Positions 1-11,744 are shown, counted from the first letter of the stretch. The stretch is DNA of 64,000 nucleotides from Stenopsyche tienmushanensis (GCA_008973525.1 WACJ01000402.1:868001-932000); one strand, 5' to 3'. Notes: a model not told the origin generated them from the letters alone. Program-made: numbers and translations.

Positions 1-1040
1 AATTTCCGGCCAAGTCATAATGTCATAGGATAAACAACACTTCCTTTAACCTTCACAAATCAAATAGAGATTGTGGCGCTATTTCAGTTTCGGTAACTCA
101 TCTGGTTTAGGTTACCCCGAGGTGAAGTCTTCCCGATTCTCACCGGATTCGGTTGCGGTTCTGCGACCAAAATACAATTCGAAAACTCCGGATTCCTCAA
201 AATCGGGCGACGCATCCAGAGCCGAGCGCGATTTCGATGGCGCACGAAATCCGACCAGGGATCTAAAGTTTCTGTCCATACCGTTCAAAAATCCGAACAC
301 CCGAAAAATTCTTATCAACGTTCCACGATAAAAGGCGATATTCAATTACTTGGGTTCTATTTCAGACCCAAAGGACATCGGTAATACAATATTATTTTTT
401 AGCCAGCTTCAATTACCGAAATTTGCCCCAACAAGATCTGACACCGGGGAATTGCGACGAAAACTCAATCTATGTAATAGGAGCACACTGCATTAATCGT
501 AACAACACAATTGATAATATCAACCACAGAGCTAAAAATGCACTTCCCGTCTTTGTGTATTAAATATACGAATAATTCGGGATTTTCCCGAAAGGCTTCA
601 TGATATGGGATATTATTGATTTTGGCGCTTTTGTCAGTTATATACATGATTTATTCGCCATTTTCCTAGATTCTCACAATCATCATCGACCTATCAACGT
701 TATTCATGTTTGCTTTGAGCGGTAACCGCACCATCCAAACTGGTGTTTATTTTGTGGTATCCTTTCGATGTGACAATTGCTTTATTGTATTCGAAACAAT
801 TGAAAATTGACCTTGATGCGTAACACTCGAAGAAAGTGCAATTCGAGTATTTCAATTATTGCTCTGAATACTAAGAGCATTAACCCTATATATACGATGC
901 GCACAGATTTGTGCGTTTCGTCACTTCTAATTTATACACAAAAAAAAACACGTTTTATTATCTATTCTCGGCGCATCACCTGCTCAATTACAAAATCTAT
1001 CTAATATCCACTACATTTATATTTTAATATTACCTAATTT
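1..1040. other. No gene recognised
   Basis: An 86-codon open frame at 71-331 on the plus strand is rich in Ser, Arg and Pro but matches no family I know. The rest is AT-rich non-coding sequence. Confidence 0.5.
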
Positions 1041-1660
1041 AAGGCTTAATAATTATTTAAAAAGAAACGAAGTACGTGGTTTATTGCTTCAGGTCACGCG
1101 TAGTGCGAGCCGAATAGCTGGATCCAAAAGCATATGTACACTAGCTCTCATCTCGAAGACTGACCTTATTCATTTCACCAGACCAATATGCGCCAACATG
1201 ATCTATACATACAATATTTTTATGCTTATGTTATTCCCGCTAGTGTAAACAGTAAGTTGACAATGTTTTATCACAATCGGATGAGCGTTATGGAAGTGCA
1301 TTAAACATGGACAAACAAACATTGATTTTTATATATTAGATTACTTATTAGTAATTATTTGAAATAAACGCAGTAGTAATATTACGTGGTTTATTTTTTC
1401 AATCGCTTGATCTCCTGACGCCCCTCTCTCTCGCGAGCGGAGCTCAAGTGCCCTTTCCCCGTCCCCGTAGCCCTTGTTTCACTTTATCAAACCAATACAC
1501 GCCAATATGGTGCATCCGTTAAACGTCTCACAAAACAAATTTCGCACAAAAACAATACTTCTGCTAATTCGAAAATCTTCTGCGATGCAATTGAATTAAA
1601 CGTCTCGCCAAACAAATTGCGTACACAAACATGATGATACACGAGACCCTCAATGACGGC
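1040..1660 (-). repeat. Two head-to-tail copies of a dispersed repeat (class unresolved)
   Basis: Both units contain TACGTGGTTTATT at one end and CAATA.GCGCCAA-type sequence at the other. The complementary strand matches repeats at 5219, 6616 and 36950 (TGTTTGTCCGTAT, ATGCGCT, CCATACCGTTCATCC, TGCGATAAAACTTTG). The CTAATATATA...TTTGTTTGTC start resembles short non-autonomous Helitron or similar insect elements, but termini were not proven. Confidence 0.55.
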
Positions 1661-2929
1661 TCGCGAACCATATTTTGACAGCTTTTCCTATATTTCATGT
1701 ATTTATCAATGATTTATATGCAGTTTTGGCATGGATGATGGCATTATTCTTGCAGGTTTCGTGGCATCTTTTGATTACATCTGCAAGCTTGGAGCAATTG
1801 TTTCTTCTGCTGCGTTACGAACGTCTTGTTTCAGCTGTCTTTTCTCAATTTAACGACCTAATAATCGCTCGCTTTTGACAGACAAGCACCACAAACCCAT
1901 CATTAGTTCATCACACTTACGCCTCAGCATGTTTGACATAATACTGTGGTACGTAAATCCGATAATGGTTGAACTATTAGTTCGGTCGATTACAACACGA
2001 CTGGAATGCCCATGGCCGATTTTTCGAGGGGCAACCTTACAACTTTAATGCTTTATAGTATCTACTGTGTTTTCCTAGAGATGTTTGCCCTCATTCGATC
2101 ATTCTTCGCAAGATGTTCGACCTTCCATCATCAGAACCGCGTGAAGAATGGCGACATCCACTTTACGACTGCCATTTATCGTCGACCCATTTTTACGTCG
2201 ATACAGTACTAAGTGCTCTTCGGTAATGATCATTTTCATTGTCGCTGCTTCTACCGCATATGAACAATGGCAGATAAATCGACGCATTTTATACGAGATA
2301 AAAGTGGTTAACATTGACTTGCAACAAAATCGATTATATTGATTGCAGCGACTTGCGTTCTATCTTTTGTCTTTCGAAAATAAATGCATCAATAATGCAA
2401 TGGACTTGGGTCACGGACAAGATATCGATATGCGGCCTCAATACATCCAACAATTTTCTCTTAACCCTTAAGAGTGCTAAGCAACGATATATCGTCGATT
2501 GTGAACACAACAAACAACGATTGCTATTTGGCTCATTGATGACTTCAAAATACTCGATTACATGTGTAAGTAAGTGATATCATAATCGATCGCTATGCAC
2601 CTTGAAATATTAGCACATTTAATGCGGATTTATACAATTGAAGGCCGACAACAAAAATCATCTTGAAATACATATAATGTATGGAATACCTTAAAATATA
2701 ATTGCACATGGAAGTGAAATTTCTATATCGTCAATCAAATGCATTCATTGTCGTTATCTGAAATCCTTCACCACTTCAATATTACATAGCTATGGATTTT
2801 TTTTAAAAAATCATGGTGTTTTAAAAATATTTACATTTATAACATTATTAAAGTTCTTGAATACATCCGAATGTACAGATAAATAATATATTTTGGATTA
2901 GCTACAAGAATTAGTCCTTTTTAAAGTGT
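1661..2929. other. No gene recognised
   Basis: AT-rich. The phrase CACGAGACCCTCAATGACG at 1640-1660 recurs at 3347-3365, marking an undefined repeat. Short open frames at 1675-2577 have no recognisable domain. Confidence 0.5.
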
Positions 2930-3345
2930 ATTTCGATAGACTTTCAGTCTTTTCAGGATCTTTCAATGAGGACGCTCTAAATTTTTTTGGCTGTAGTGGC
3001 CATGTTATTTAAGCAAAATCTATTAAATTTGTTGTAAATTATTCAATAATATATGGCAAATTATCATGGAAGATTATAGCGTTGAACGATGCGTACAAAT
3101 AAACAAATTTTATTATCAAAATAATGCTCCGTTCGAGAAACGTTTCGCCAAAAATATCATTGTTGGATCTCCCGAATACGCGCCACCGAGCAAAGCCACG
3201 GCGGACATTTGAACGATGTTATATTCCATACTTAATGCCATAAAATATTATTTCAAATAAGGTTAAAGTTGAGTGGATATTTTAAATACAACTTGTTTTA
3301 TTGTCCTTATTGAATGAGTCTATATAATTAACGAAACAATCGATA
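2930..3345 (+). mobile_element. Internally deleted Tc1/mariner element (GGHLNDVIFH type)
   Basis: A plus-strand frame starting at 3067 reads MEDYSVERCVQINKFYYQNN, the N-terminal part of the transposase. About 60 bp later, in another frame, comes EQSHGGHLNDVIFHT and a stop, the C-terminal signature of the same family. The catalytic middle is missing. The flanks match copies at 26690-27430 and 35575-36210. The subfamily is widespread in insects and often annotated with a DUF4817 N-terminal domain; that assignment is from memory. Confidence 0.7.
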
Positions 3346-5218
3346 CACGAGACCCTCAATGACGTCTCAAGGGTCAATAATTTGCTTATTTAGAAATGTA
3401 CTGAGCGGGATGGGGCGGGAAAAGTTCGGAAATATGCATAGGATACAGGACACTATATAAAATCATGCATCTACAGTAAATCCTCTATCGAGATTGAGTA
3501 CGACATATTATCCCTTTATTGAGTATACCCGCACATGCTGCGGGCAGTCTACGTCTGGGTGTCATACGTTCTTGCGTAGACATTTGTGATTCATTTGGAT
3601 ATTGAAAACTCCATGGATTCTTGTTAAAAAATGTTGAAGAAGCTTGGTGTATGTGATATTTGACCGAATGCCACTTTTGATGTATTTTTGGATCTACCTT
3701 AACCTTCAACCGAAATATCGACATATGATTTCACCTGCTGGCATTTAGACCATAGCGTACGTGGCAAATGTTAAATATGTATGTACATTTTTTCATACAT
3801 TAAGATAATTAAGATATGATGTCATGTTCGCACGAGTGATCCATTATCGATCTTATCGGGTCGCTGCATAAGTCTTTGTTAAAAAAAATGTAGCAAAATT
3901 GGATCCTCGTCCATCATTCGCCACGTTGGAACCAACAGAAGAACTTATTAAGGCGTGTTAAGGGCTTAATACGTCATTTGGACATTCAGGAAGTTACGTG
4001 CCGGCCACGACTAATCACCAAAATATATATTTAGCTAACGGTGTTCAGTAATAGCACCCAAAATATCGAACAGCTCACAATAGCTCGGGCGACCTTGATT
4101 CTGCCGACCCATCTGGCCTTGATCACTATGCTCAAAAATACATTTAATATCGCAATATTCGCGAAGGTTGCCTTATTATAAGACGATGTTACGCAAAAAT
4201 AATTGCTCACATGTGCTCCGGGAGATAAGATCGGCTTCCAGAACGAACGGTACTGAGAGTGACCATGACAGATGCAACGCGGAAGAACCGTGGCGCCTCG
4301 GCGCAGTAATTTCACAAAGTTTGACATTTTCAGAACCTTGGCTGCGACCTTGATTCGGTAAAAGTCCGTGGATGACGGCCATGGCTGGAGCGGAGACTTC
4401 GCTCGTTCCTTCTCGTGGAATGTAGCACTCGAATGCAAAGAAGGCCACGGCGAGAGACTGTTAATTACTGCAGCCTTTTCAGGGCACCGGAGCATCCAAA
4501 GAACCATCGATCTGAATCACTCCCAGATTCTCACAGACACGTCCAAGTCTGCAGCGTTAACAATGAAAGCAAGACGATAGCATTAGACCATCATCGTTCA
4601 TCTAGTATTGGACAAAGACCGGCCGTATTGATTCGATGAGAGCCTTTTCAATTTCCGCGTCGGGCCATATGGTGGGTTATCTGCCCACGTTTATTTCGTT
4701 TATATCACGAAATCTCCATATTTTGTCCCTCAGCACTACCAAATCCTGCTTTACATTACAAAGCTACTGAGTATAAATAAGATATACTTATAATATAAAA
4801 AAAACGTTTGTATAACGCTCTAAAACAGTTGCCTGATATGTCACCAAAGCAATATATTTGCTTTAAATTTTGTCAATTAAAACAATAACTTTAGGAATCA
4901 ATTAGTAAGATAGATAAATATATAGTTTTTATGAGTGAAGTCTAGACTCGTTCGCGACCTCATTTGGCGCGAGTCAATTGTGTGAGTCAAAAAGAGAATG
5001 CAGTAGCCAATCGGTCCGCTTTTCCGACCGCTGATATGACGAATGAACATTTCGTGATCGGACGCAAGCAATCGAAATATTTAGGGTCTATTTGTGTTTT
5101 TTTTATTAACCAGATAGTTATCTATTCCTTTGATAAGATATGATCAATATATGAACAAAAAAAAGTCAAGAAAACATTCTTATGATTTGCATAGTTTACT
5201 GAGAAATGCCCATATAAT
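3346..5218. other. No gene recognised; one GC-richer patch with overlapping open frames
   Basis: Around 4031-4640 base composition rises and several frames stay open, including 158 codons on the minus strand at 4031-4507. I recognise no domain in any frame; it may be an old mobile-element coding remnant. Motif TATCCCTTTATTGAGTA at 3511 recurs at 31468 and 56146. Around 5000-5050 there is a fragment shared with 6215, 12615 and 52490. The segment at 5085-5140 resembles 25915-25965 and 32250-32280. Confidence 0.5.
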
Positions 5219-5337
5219 CTAATATATAAAAACGAATCTCTGTTTGTTCGTATGTAATGCGCTGCCATACCGTTTATCAGATTGCGATAAAACTTCGTCC
5301 ACGTATTGCTAAGGATTGCGCGAGTAACATAAGCGTA
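5219..5337 (+). repeat. Dispersed repeat (copy split by a hAT insertion)
   Basis: CTAATATATAAAAACGAATC and TGTTTGTTCGTATGTAATGC mark the same repeat as 6616-6800 and 36950-37240. It stops at the target site of the hAT element that follows. Confidence 0.6.
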
Positions 5338-5499
5338 GTCTAATACAGGGGTGGCCAACCAGCGGCCCGCGGGCCGCATGCGGCCCGCCTTGAACATTTT
5401 TTCAGCCCGCGAGATTCATCACACTTTTAGAAAATATATTTATTTTATAATGGCCAAAGAAATCGCAATTGAAAAGTATTTACGCTCAGCACTTTCCAT

Positions 5500-5760
5500 T
5501 GTTGAAAGAATTTAAGAAATCAAAATGTAAAAATTACATCAAATATGCAAAAGAAACAATAAAACTAACAGTTGCTGAAAGCCAATTCAGTAATTTACAG
5601 GTAGACAAACACAACAACTTTTTTTGAAATATGTTCATCTCCTGTTCGTGTTGAATTCGAATCGACCCCAGAATATCTCCAAATAGAATAGGTTGACCAC
5701 CACTCAAAATACCCAAACTGAGATCGATTTGCAAAAGCTAAGTGAGTGAAGAAACAAATA
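5500..5760 (+). pseudogene. hAT transposase fragment
   Basis: The plus strand near 5630-5735 reads SSPVRVEFESTPEYLQIE, then stops, with HHSKYPN following. This fits the conserved FSSP..V....AP..LQMELI.LQ.. block in the hAT transposase group related to domesticated GTF2IRD2/ZMYM proteins. Stops and frameshifts make it nonfunctional. Confidence 0.65.
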
Positions 5761-5859
5761 TCGCACTAGTAAAATATTTTTTTAATAATTTTATTTATAT
5801 TTATGTATTTCTTACATTCAATTTTTAATGTTATATATTTCTTTACAATGTACGTTGAG

Positions 5860-6415
5860 CAGGCCCGTAACAAGGGGGTGGCAAAGCAGGCGCCCGCCAC
5901 GGGCGCAACTGGACTTGGGGCGCAAAACACAGAACCAATGAACCAATACTGATCGACTGACCGTTTTTATAATATATACTAAGTTATCTAATCCCTATTT
6001 TCTTAGTTATCGTTCAAATATTGGGACGACCCAGCCGGCATTAGTTCGCAATAAAATAAAGACAACAATATTTTCGACTCAATCGAATAAAATTTAAACA
6101 ACACATCTGATCAGTCTTCTTCGCACAACTTCGTTTTGTAATGAGAGTTCGTAATCACTTTGTAGGCATGTTCGAGTATGGCATCTGATCGCGAAGTGCT
6201 CATTCGTCATGTCAGTGGTCCGAAAAGCGGACCGGTTGGACACACACACCTTATGGCCACTCCGTCTTCTTTCAGGGCTTTTTGCGATATTTTCTATGAT
6301 CGATACGATAACGGATGATCCCTCATTGGCTAACTTTTAAATTGGAGGGAAGAGGGGGGGTTGCGCAAGTTAGATACTTGCCGCACGGGCGCTTCATACC
6401 CTCATTACGGCTCTG
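5860..6415 (+). mobile_element. Second hAT-like element nested inside the first
   Basis: The ends CAGGCCCGTAACAAGGGGGT and (inverted) CAGAGCCGTAATGAGGGTAT pair, with GCGCCCG just inside each. The flanks ACGTTGAG and ACGTCGAT agree at 6 of 8 bases, as expected for an aged 8-bp duplication. No transposase is seen. A related right end is at 12937-12973. Confidence 0.75.
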
Positions 6416-6615
6416 ACGTCGATATTATCTATGTTTACATTTAAGAATAATAGTAAACCCAATTATAACAACTCATTATGTTTCAATTTTACTCCAAAAA
6501 AATGTCTATAGTATATCTAAATCTAATATGGGGATATTTAATTTTACATGCGGCCCGCAGAGTTATAATGCATTGCCAAAGTGGCCCGCAAGATCATTTG
6601 AGTTGGCCACCCCTG

Positions 6616-6830
6616 GTCTAATATATATGTAAAAAAATATATTTGTTTGTCCGTATTTAATGCGCTTCCATACCGTTCATCCGAATGCGATAAAACTTTG
6701 TCAACTTACTGTTTACACTTGCAGGAATATCATAGGTATAGTAAAAATGTATGGATGCACCATGTTGGCGCATATTAAGAGCTTATGGCATTGCAACGCA
6801 TGCCGGATATTCGCTAGTGTTTAATACAAA
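6616..6830 (+). repeat. Dispersed repeat, continuation at the hAT target site
   Basis: It has TTTGTTTGTCCGTATTTAAT, CCATACCGTTCATCC and GCGATAAAACTTTG, then ACCATGTTGGCGCATATTAA. The complement of this is at 1180-1345. Confidence 0.65.
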
Positions 6831-8122
6831 TCTAACAAGTGCTTTTGTCATGAATTGACAAAAATACAAATGTAATGTGGCTTGTAACCTTTGGATCGCG
6901 ATAAAAAAATATGTTTCAAGGATATTGTTTTTGTTTTGCATCATTGTCGACGTTTTTATAAATGCCTGTTTTTAATGGCAAAAAGTTGCACGGGGAAACC
7001 GTAGGTGCGAAAGGTGGCGAAAAAATGATCCAATGTCATGGTGGGACAGCGTGTCATATGCGATCCAGGCATAAATAGTGCGAAATATCTGGATGAAGCG
7101 GAGTCTATAGATCTGCGATGGTAGTTGATTATGATGCGGGGTCTATAAATAGGTTCGAAAGGTAAATTGGGATGATCGGCAATGGGCGGGTGTTGACACG
7201 TGTGGAGAGTTCCGGTGGGTCGATGACGTCAGACGTGCCCTCCGCAATGTCAGGCGAAGGCCGCGCGTTACGTGTTACGCGTTACGTGAGCGCCGCGTCA
7301 CGTTGCCGTGACGTCAGCACACACCTGGCCCCAGCGACTGGTTGTTGCAGCCGCTTCTTCGAGACTCGGAGAGGCTCGCCCGTTTCGCTGCTTACCTGTT
7401 CAAGCCAGCTTCCTCGTGACTCACTCCCACGCGCCACATCTGGATGTCATCTTGACCACAGCTCTGCAAATCCGCTATGTTGCCCGTCCAATCCGCTGGC
7501 CAAATATATCCCACTGGAGCGATTAGACAACATGATATTAGATAGCATATTAAACGCCCATGGATAACGGTGCATAGTCTCATTCGTCATCTTTCTTGGC
7601 GCCCCATTGATCATCCACAGCGTTTGACAGCATGGTAATCAGCAGCAGTCCCCAAGACCCAAATATGTACCATCAATATATATCCAATAGTTTGAGACAT
7701 ACTTAGAAAACAACGACCATTATAAATGCAAACCCTCATCTGACCCCACAGGAACGTAAAGACAAATTGAATAATCTTACCACAATACGTCGAATGCAAC
7801 ACGATTTATTACATACTTACTTATTGTACAGATTGATAATCTACGAATTTTTGCACGCCAGACAAAAAGTAATACATTTTTGTATTGGTAACGGATGATG
7901 ACAAGCGGATTTTATACAATAAATATTATTAAAAAAAAACGGTATTGATTAACCCAATCAATTTTTCTGTCCATCCAATTAATAGTATGTAGTTAGATCG
8001 TCCAGATATGTCCAGATCGTCCATAAAATCGATTGGAAATTTAATTGAAACGTGCTAAAAAAGATGGTAAATGTAATGTTTGAGATGATAATTTGAATAA
8101 ATAACAATATTTTTATTGAAAA
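6831..8122. other. No gene recognised; GC-rich patch at about 7160-7480
   Basis: The 7160-7480 patch is CpG-rich against an AT-rich background. It carries two perfect TGACGTCA palindromes at 7224-7231 and 7309-7316, and repeated GTTACG/GTTACGC units at 7267-7287. The 131-codon open frame across it has no recognisable domain. It could be a promoter-like island or a GC-rich repeat. Confidence 0.5.
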
Positions 8123-8370
8123 TACACTCAAACCTCTTTTTGTGCGATTTCGAAGTTATGCGTTTTTTTAATTTGATGATGCAAGACGTTCTTTAAATAT
8201 TACCAAAAATGTTATTTTTTAATTACCTTATTGTTTTCCTGTTTTTTTAATGCGATTTTGGATATATTTTATATAGCTGTTTCAAAGTTATGCGGTTTTT
8301 AAAATCCAAGAAACGCATCTCCACTTTTTCTATGTAAGTCATAGCTTTTTTGTGCGATATTGGCATACTT
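8123..8370 (-). mobile_element. Truncated pogo-like element (TTATGCG family)
   Basis: It starts TACACTCAAACCTCTTTTTG followed by TGCGATTTCGAAGTTATGCG. It ends with the complement of the left part of the copy at 24121 (CTGTTTCAAAGTTATGCGG, TAAGTCATAGC, TTTTTTGTGCGAT). The outermost bases of that end are missing where hAT-derived sequence begins. Confidence 0.7.
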
Positions 8371-9155
8371 GAGATTAGGGAATCCAATCCCGAGTCAAAA
8401 TTTCGATCCCGGGATTTCGGAATCGCATTAGACAATCGATCGCATTAGATCAAGACGATCCCGGGATCAGTCCTGGGATCCCAGAATTGGGATTTTCAAA
8501 AGTTCATGAAATTAAATTGATGGATTTGATCAAAAATTACTAATAAGTCCATTTGTTTAATATAAAAAATAACTTGAAGACCAAAGAATTTTATTTATGT
8601 AAGAAAAAATAAAAACAGTTCAAAAATAGATAAATAAAACACTAAAAAACTCAAATATTATTTTGAAAATATGCCCGAAGTAACATTAACATTAAACATT
8701 AGTGTTTCGTCATTTAGTCTGATTTTGGAAGTCAGGCAACTTGCTGCTGAAAATGCACGCTCAAACTCGCAAAATTCCTGATTTCCCGACAAATTATTTA
8801 TTTCCGTTGCTGCAGATGAATATTTATATACTATAATACTTTGATGTGATTTGTGATTATATTACGGAGGAATACAAAAATTCTGAATCCCGTATCTATT
8901 ATATTTCATATCGATATTCCCATTATTCGTCGAGGTGTAATAAATACATCACCGGTGGGGAAGGTAAATATAACAATTTGAAAAACATACATGTACGCTG
9001 TACATACATGTATACATAGATTAGACAGTCACTGCCCCTAAGCGTCGCCTAAGTTCGCAAATTAGTAATTACGCTACTGTTTTCAAACGTCCAGATTTCG
9101 TCGGGAATGTCTCGATTTAGTAGCCTTCATCGTGTTGGCGCAGTTTAAGTTTGAG
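8371..9155 (-). mobile_element. Internally deleted hAT element, left copy
   Basis: It begins GGGAATCCAATCCCG, a likely terminal repeat matched in inverted form at 10575-10590. It contains the transposase C-terminal fragment (next entry), then about 380 bp ending near CTTCATCGTGTTGG that recur at 10113-10475 and, inverted, in part at 17580-17860. Confidence 0.65.
8655..8765 (-). pseudogene. hAT transposase C-terminal fragment
   Basis: The minus strand reads EFERAFSAASCLTSKIRLND and then a frame shift into LLRAYFQNN. This is the hAT dimerisation-domain end (S.E R.FS.A......R..L....V..L..L). It is close to the plus-strand copy at 17880-18026. Confidence 0.75.
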
Positions 9156-10079
9156 GGCCCCATTTGATATAACACGCATGGTCATAAATTCGCAAAGAAA
9201 GATTATAAGCTACTTTAAGAAATCTCCTGAATAGTTTCTTTTGCTGAAAGCCCCCATTAAATATCAGTTTGCTCATATTTTTAGCCAGTGCTTGGGACAA
9301 AGAAAATGGTTATTTAAATTTTTCATCGGATGTTTCAAAATATTTAGACTATACAATATGTTTTTTTTTCTTCGGCTGGCCTTCGATTTTATTAGTAATG
9401 CCAAATAATGCCTTTGTTATACAAATTTGTCTTCATCTGCTGGTCTCGAGTGCTCTCTGGAATAAGATTGAAAAAGTCAATGCGGCCCGCAACAATGGGA
9501 ATATTAATGAAGGACGAGCGCTACAGATGCGTCCAAAAATATCGTCCCCATAAGTTTCGAACGTATTGTTTGTCGCATATAGGAATGTTAATTTAACTTC
9601 GACCTCCAACTTTCGCAGCTTCCGCCTCTTATTGCCCGCCTTCAAACAATGGCATTTGAAGAAACCTTGGAAACGTTTATAAATCGATAAATTATACAAT
9701 GTGGCTAAAAAAGCTTGACCTTTAGCGCCGCTTGTGATACATTTTGTCAAAAGCAAATAAATATCGTGCGAAATCGCGTTGCGTGTGAATAGCTCCAGAT
9801 GGTTTGCATTTCTTCGGGAATTCAAGGGCAACATGAACATTCCCCATCAAAACAATTCAAGATCTGAGGATCTGGGAATCAACTGAAGGAATAGCATATT
9901 TCAGCCATTGTGTCATATATTTTATCAGACGCAACGTGTCATTGATTCAAGCTCCCAAACAATATCAAGCATGTGAGCAATACCCTGCCGAGTAATCCCG
10001 TGGGCGAACGACTCCCCAGGATTGCTTCCCAGCCTGACGATCATCATTTTTTTAGACGGGATAATCCATGTGATCCGTT
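9156..10079. other. Unidentified segment between two hAT direct repeats
   Basis: About 920 bp, with a 135-codon open frame on the minus strand (9433-9840) and a 94-codon frame on the plus strand (9269-9553) overlapping it. Neither resembles a family I know. The beginning CGCAGTTTAAGTTTGAGGGC resembles a repeat at 12290 and 14270. It may be internal sequence of a larger element. Confidence 0.45.
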
Positions 10080-10595
10080 CGTTAAAACTCCTTTCTGCTG
10101 GGACACGGACTAAAACTTGCAAAATTTCCGATTTCCCGACAAATTATTTATTTCCGTCGCTGCAGATGAATACTTATATACTATAATACTTTGATGTGAT
10201 TCGTAATTATATAACGGAGGAATACAAAAATTCTAAACCCCGTATCTATTATATTTCATATCGATATTCCCATTATTCGTCGACGTGTAGTAAATACATC
10301 ACCGGTGGAGAAGGTAAATACAACAATTTGAAAAACATATATGTACTGTATACATAGATTAGACAGTCACTGCCCCTAGGTGTCGCCTAAGTTCGCCAAT
10401 TAGTAATTACGCCACTGTTTCCAAGCGTCCAGATTTCGTCGGGAGTGTCTCGATTTAGTAGCCTTCATCGTGTTGGTGAGGTGTACGATTTCTGTTAGAC
10501 AAAAATTTCAATCCCGAAATTTTCGCGATTACGCTTACTAATCCCGGGATTCGTGAGCACCTAAAACTGTCCGGGATTGGATTCTCTGATCCTAA
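10080..10595 (+). mobile_element. Internally deleted hAT element, right copy
   Basis: Begins CCTTTCTGCTGGGACACGGA, then repeats the 380-bp block of 8775-9150 in the same orientation with roughly two dozen differences. It ends with CGGGATTGGATTCTCTGATC, the inverse of the left end at 8372. Confidence 0.65.
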
Positions 10596-11740
10596 ACTCT
10601 ACGGAGCGGATGCCGCGTAATGCCAAGTGCTAAATTCACCACCGATCACAGAGCATTGCCAATAGCCCTGCCCGCGATCAGATTAGAGCATATAAACAAA
10701 TATTGGCACAGAGCATTCGATTTTCGTCAAAAATATAAATAAAAACAACACAAAAAAAGATAAGAGCGAACCAATTATACATGTAATAAGGAAGTGCCTC
10801 ATTCCATTGACTCACTAGCACTTTCTATATTCTCGCAGATATTATCACACAAGTATCCAATCGTTTATAGCCCTCAATAAACAAACTACAAAAACTGCCC
10901 GAAAAAATAAAGGAGTTCCAGAAATAAAAGCAACGATTATAGAGCGATCAGCAAAACGCAACATTCATAAGTTAACCTCTCTCTTCCGCTTTGAAAGTAA
11001 ACAATATTGGATCCTTGAATTAATGACCAGCAAATCTGCATATTTGAACCTCAATCAGTGGATTCAAATGCAGAGCCAGCGGTTCATTTCCATACACCTG
11101 TTGCAGCGCGTTGACAGCCCCTGCTGAAAATGACCATGGTCAAAACAAAGACGATTGAGTGGACAAGCGAAAAAATGCAGACCTGCGTGGATGCCTATTA
11201 AAAATAATAACTATGTTATACTGCGTGAGACCATGTTGGACTTTGATCGGCAATCATGAAACTCGCAAACATCAGGAAATGCAAAAATATTTCAAATTTA
11301 TTGCATAGCAAGGATGCACTTTGCTTGGATTTACGACTGGTCATTGAATGCATTTTTGACCAGTCCTGTACCGGGAACTTTTTATTCTACTTTAATATAA
11401 ATAATTCACAACAGATCTCATATTTGCATCCGCGAATAAATATTTTCCGCCGCAATGTCTGGTTTTGTAAACCGCACAAGGTCATATCAGAGAGACGCAC
11501 TTATGAATTTATTGCGATTAAGCTAAAAAAAACATCAATTATCATTGTCAATTATTTTAGAGAGAAAAGTTAAATTATTTTTCTATTTAAGCGTGTATTA
11601 TTAGGGACGTGGGACAAAGTAGTTATGAACGCGGAAGGGTTGATTGATGCGGGAGGCGGCCGATGTCACTTAAAATACATTCCATCAGTGACGAGTTTAC
11701 TTATATAGATACAGAAGTCGCACGCCTCAACTCTTAAAAA
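10596..11740. other. No gene recognised
   Basis: AT-rich. The 105-codon open frame at 11256-11573 on the plus strand has no recognisable domain and no codon-use signature that I can judge. Confidence 0.5.
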
Positions 11741-11744
11741 ATAG

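Larger units (their letters stand above)
5346..6615 (+). mobile_element. hAT transposon relic with 8-bp target site duplication
   Basis: The ends read CAGGGGTGGCCAAC and its inverse GTTGGCCACCCCTG. GTCTAATA is repeated exactly on both sides (5338-5345 and 6616-6623), the 8-bp duplication expected of hAT. The subterminal CGGCCCGCGGGCCGCATGCG is typical of this group. The 1,270-bp element encodes only a decayed transposase fragment and itself carries another element. Confidence 0.9.

Noticed and set aside
71..331. 86-codon Ser/Arg/Pro-rich plus-strand frame at the left edge, considered as an exon.
   Set aside because: No domain, no supporting splice partners or conserved motif; left unassigned.
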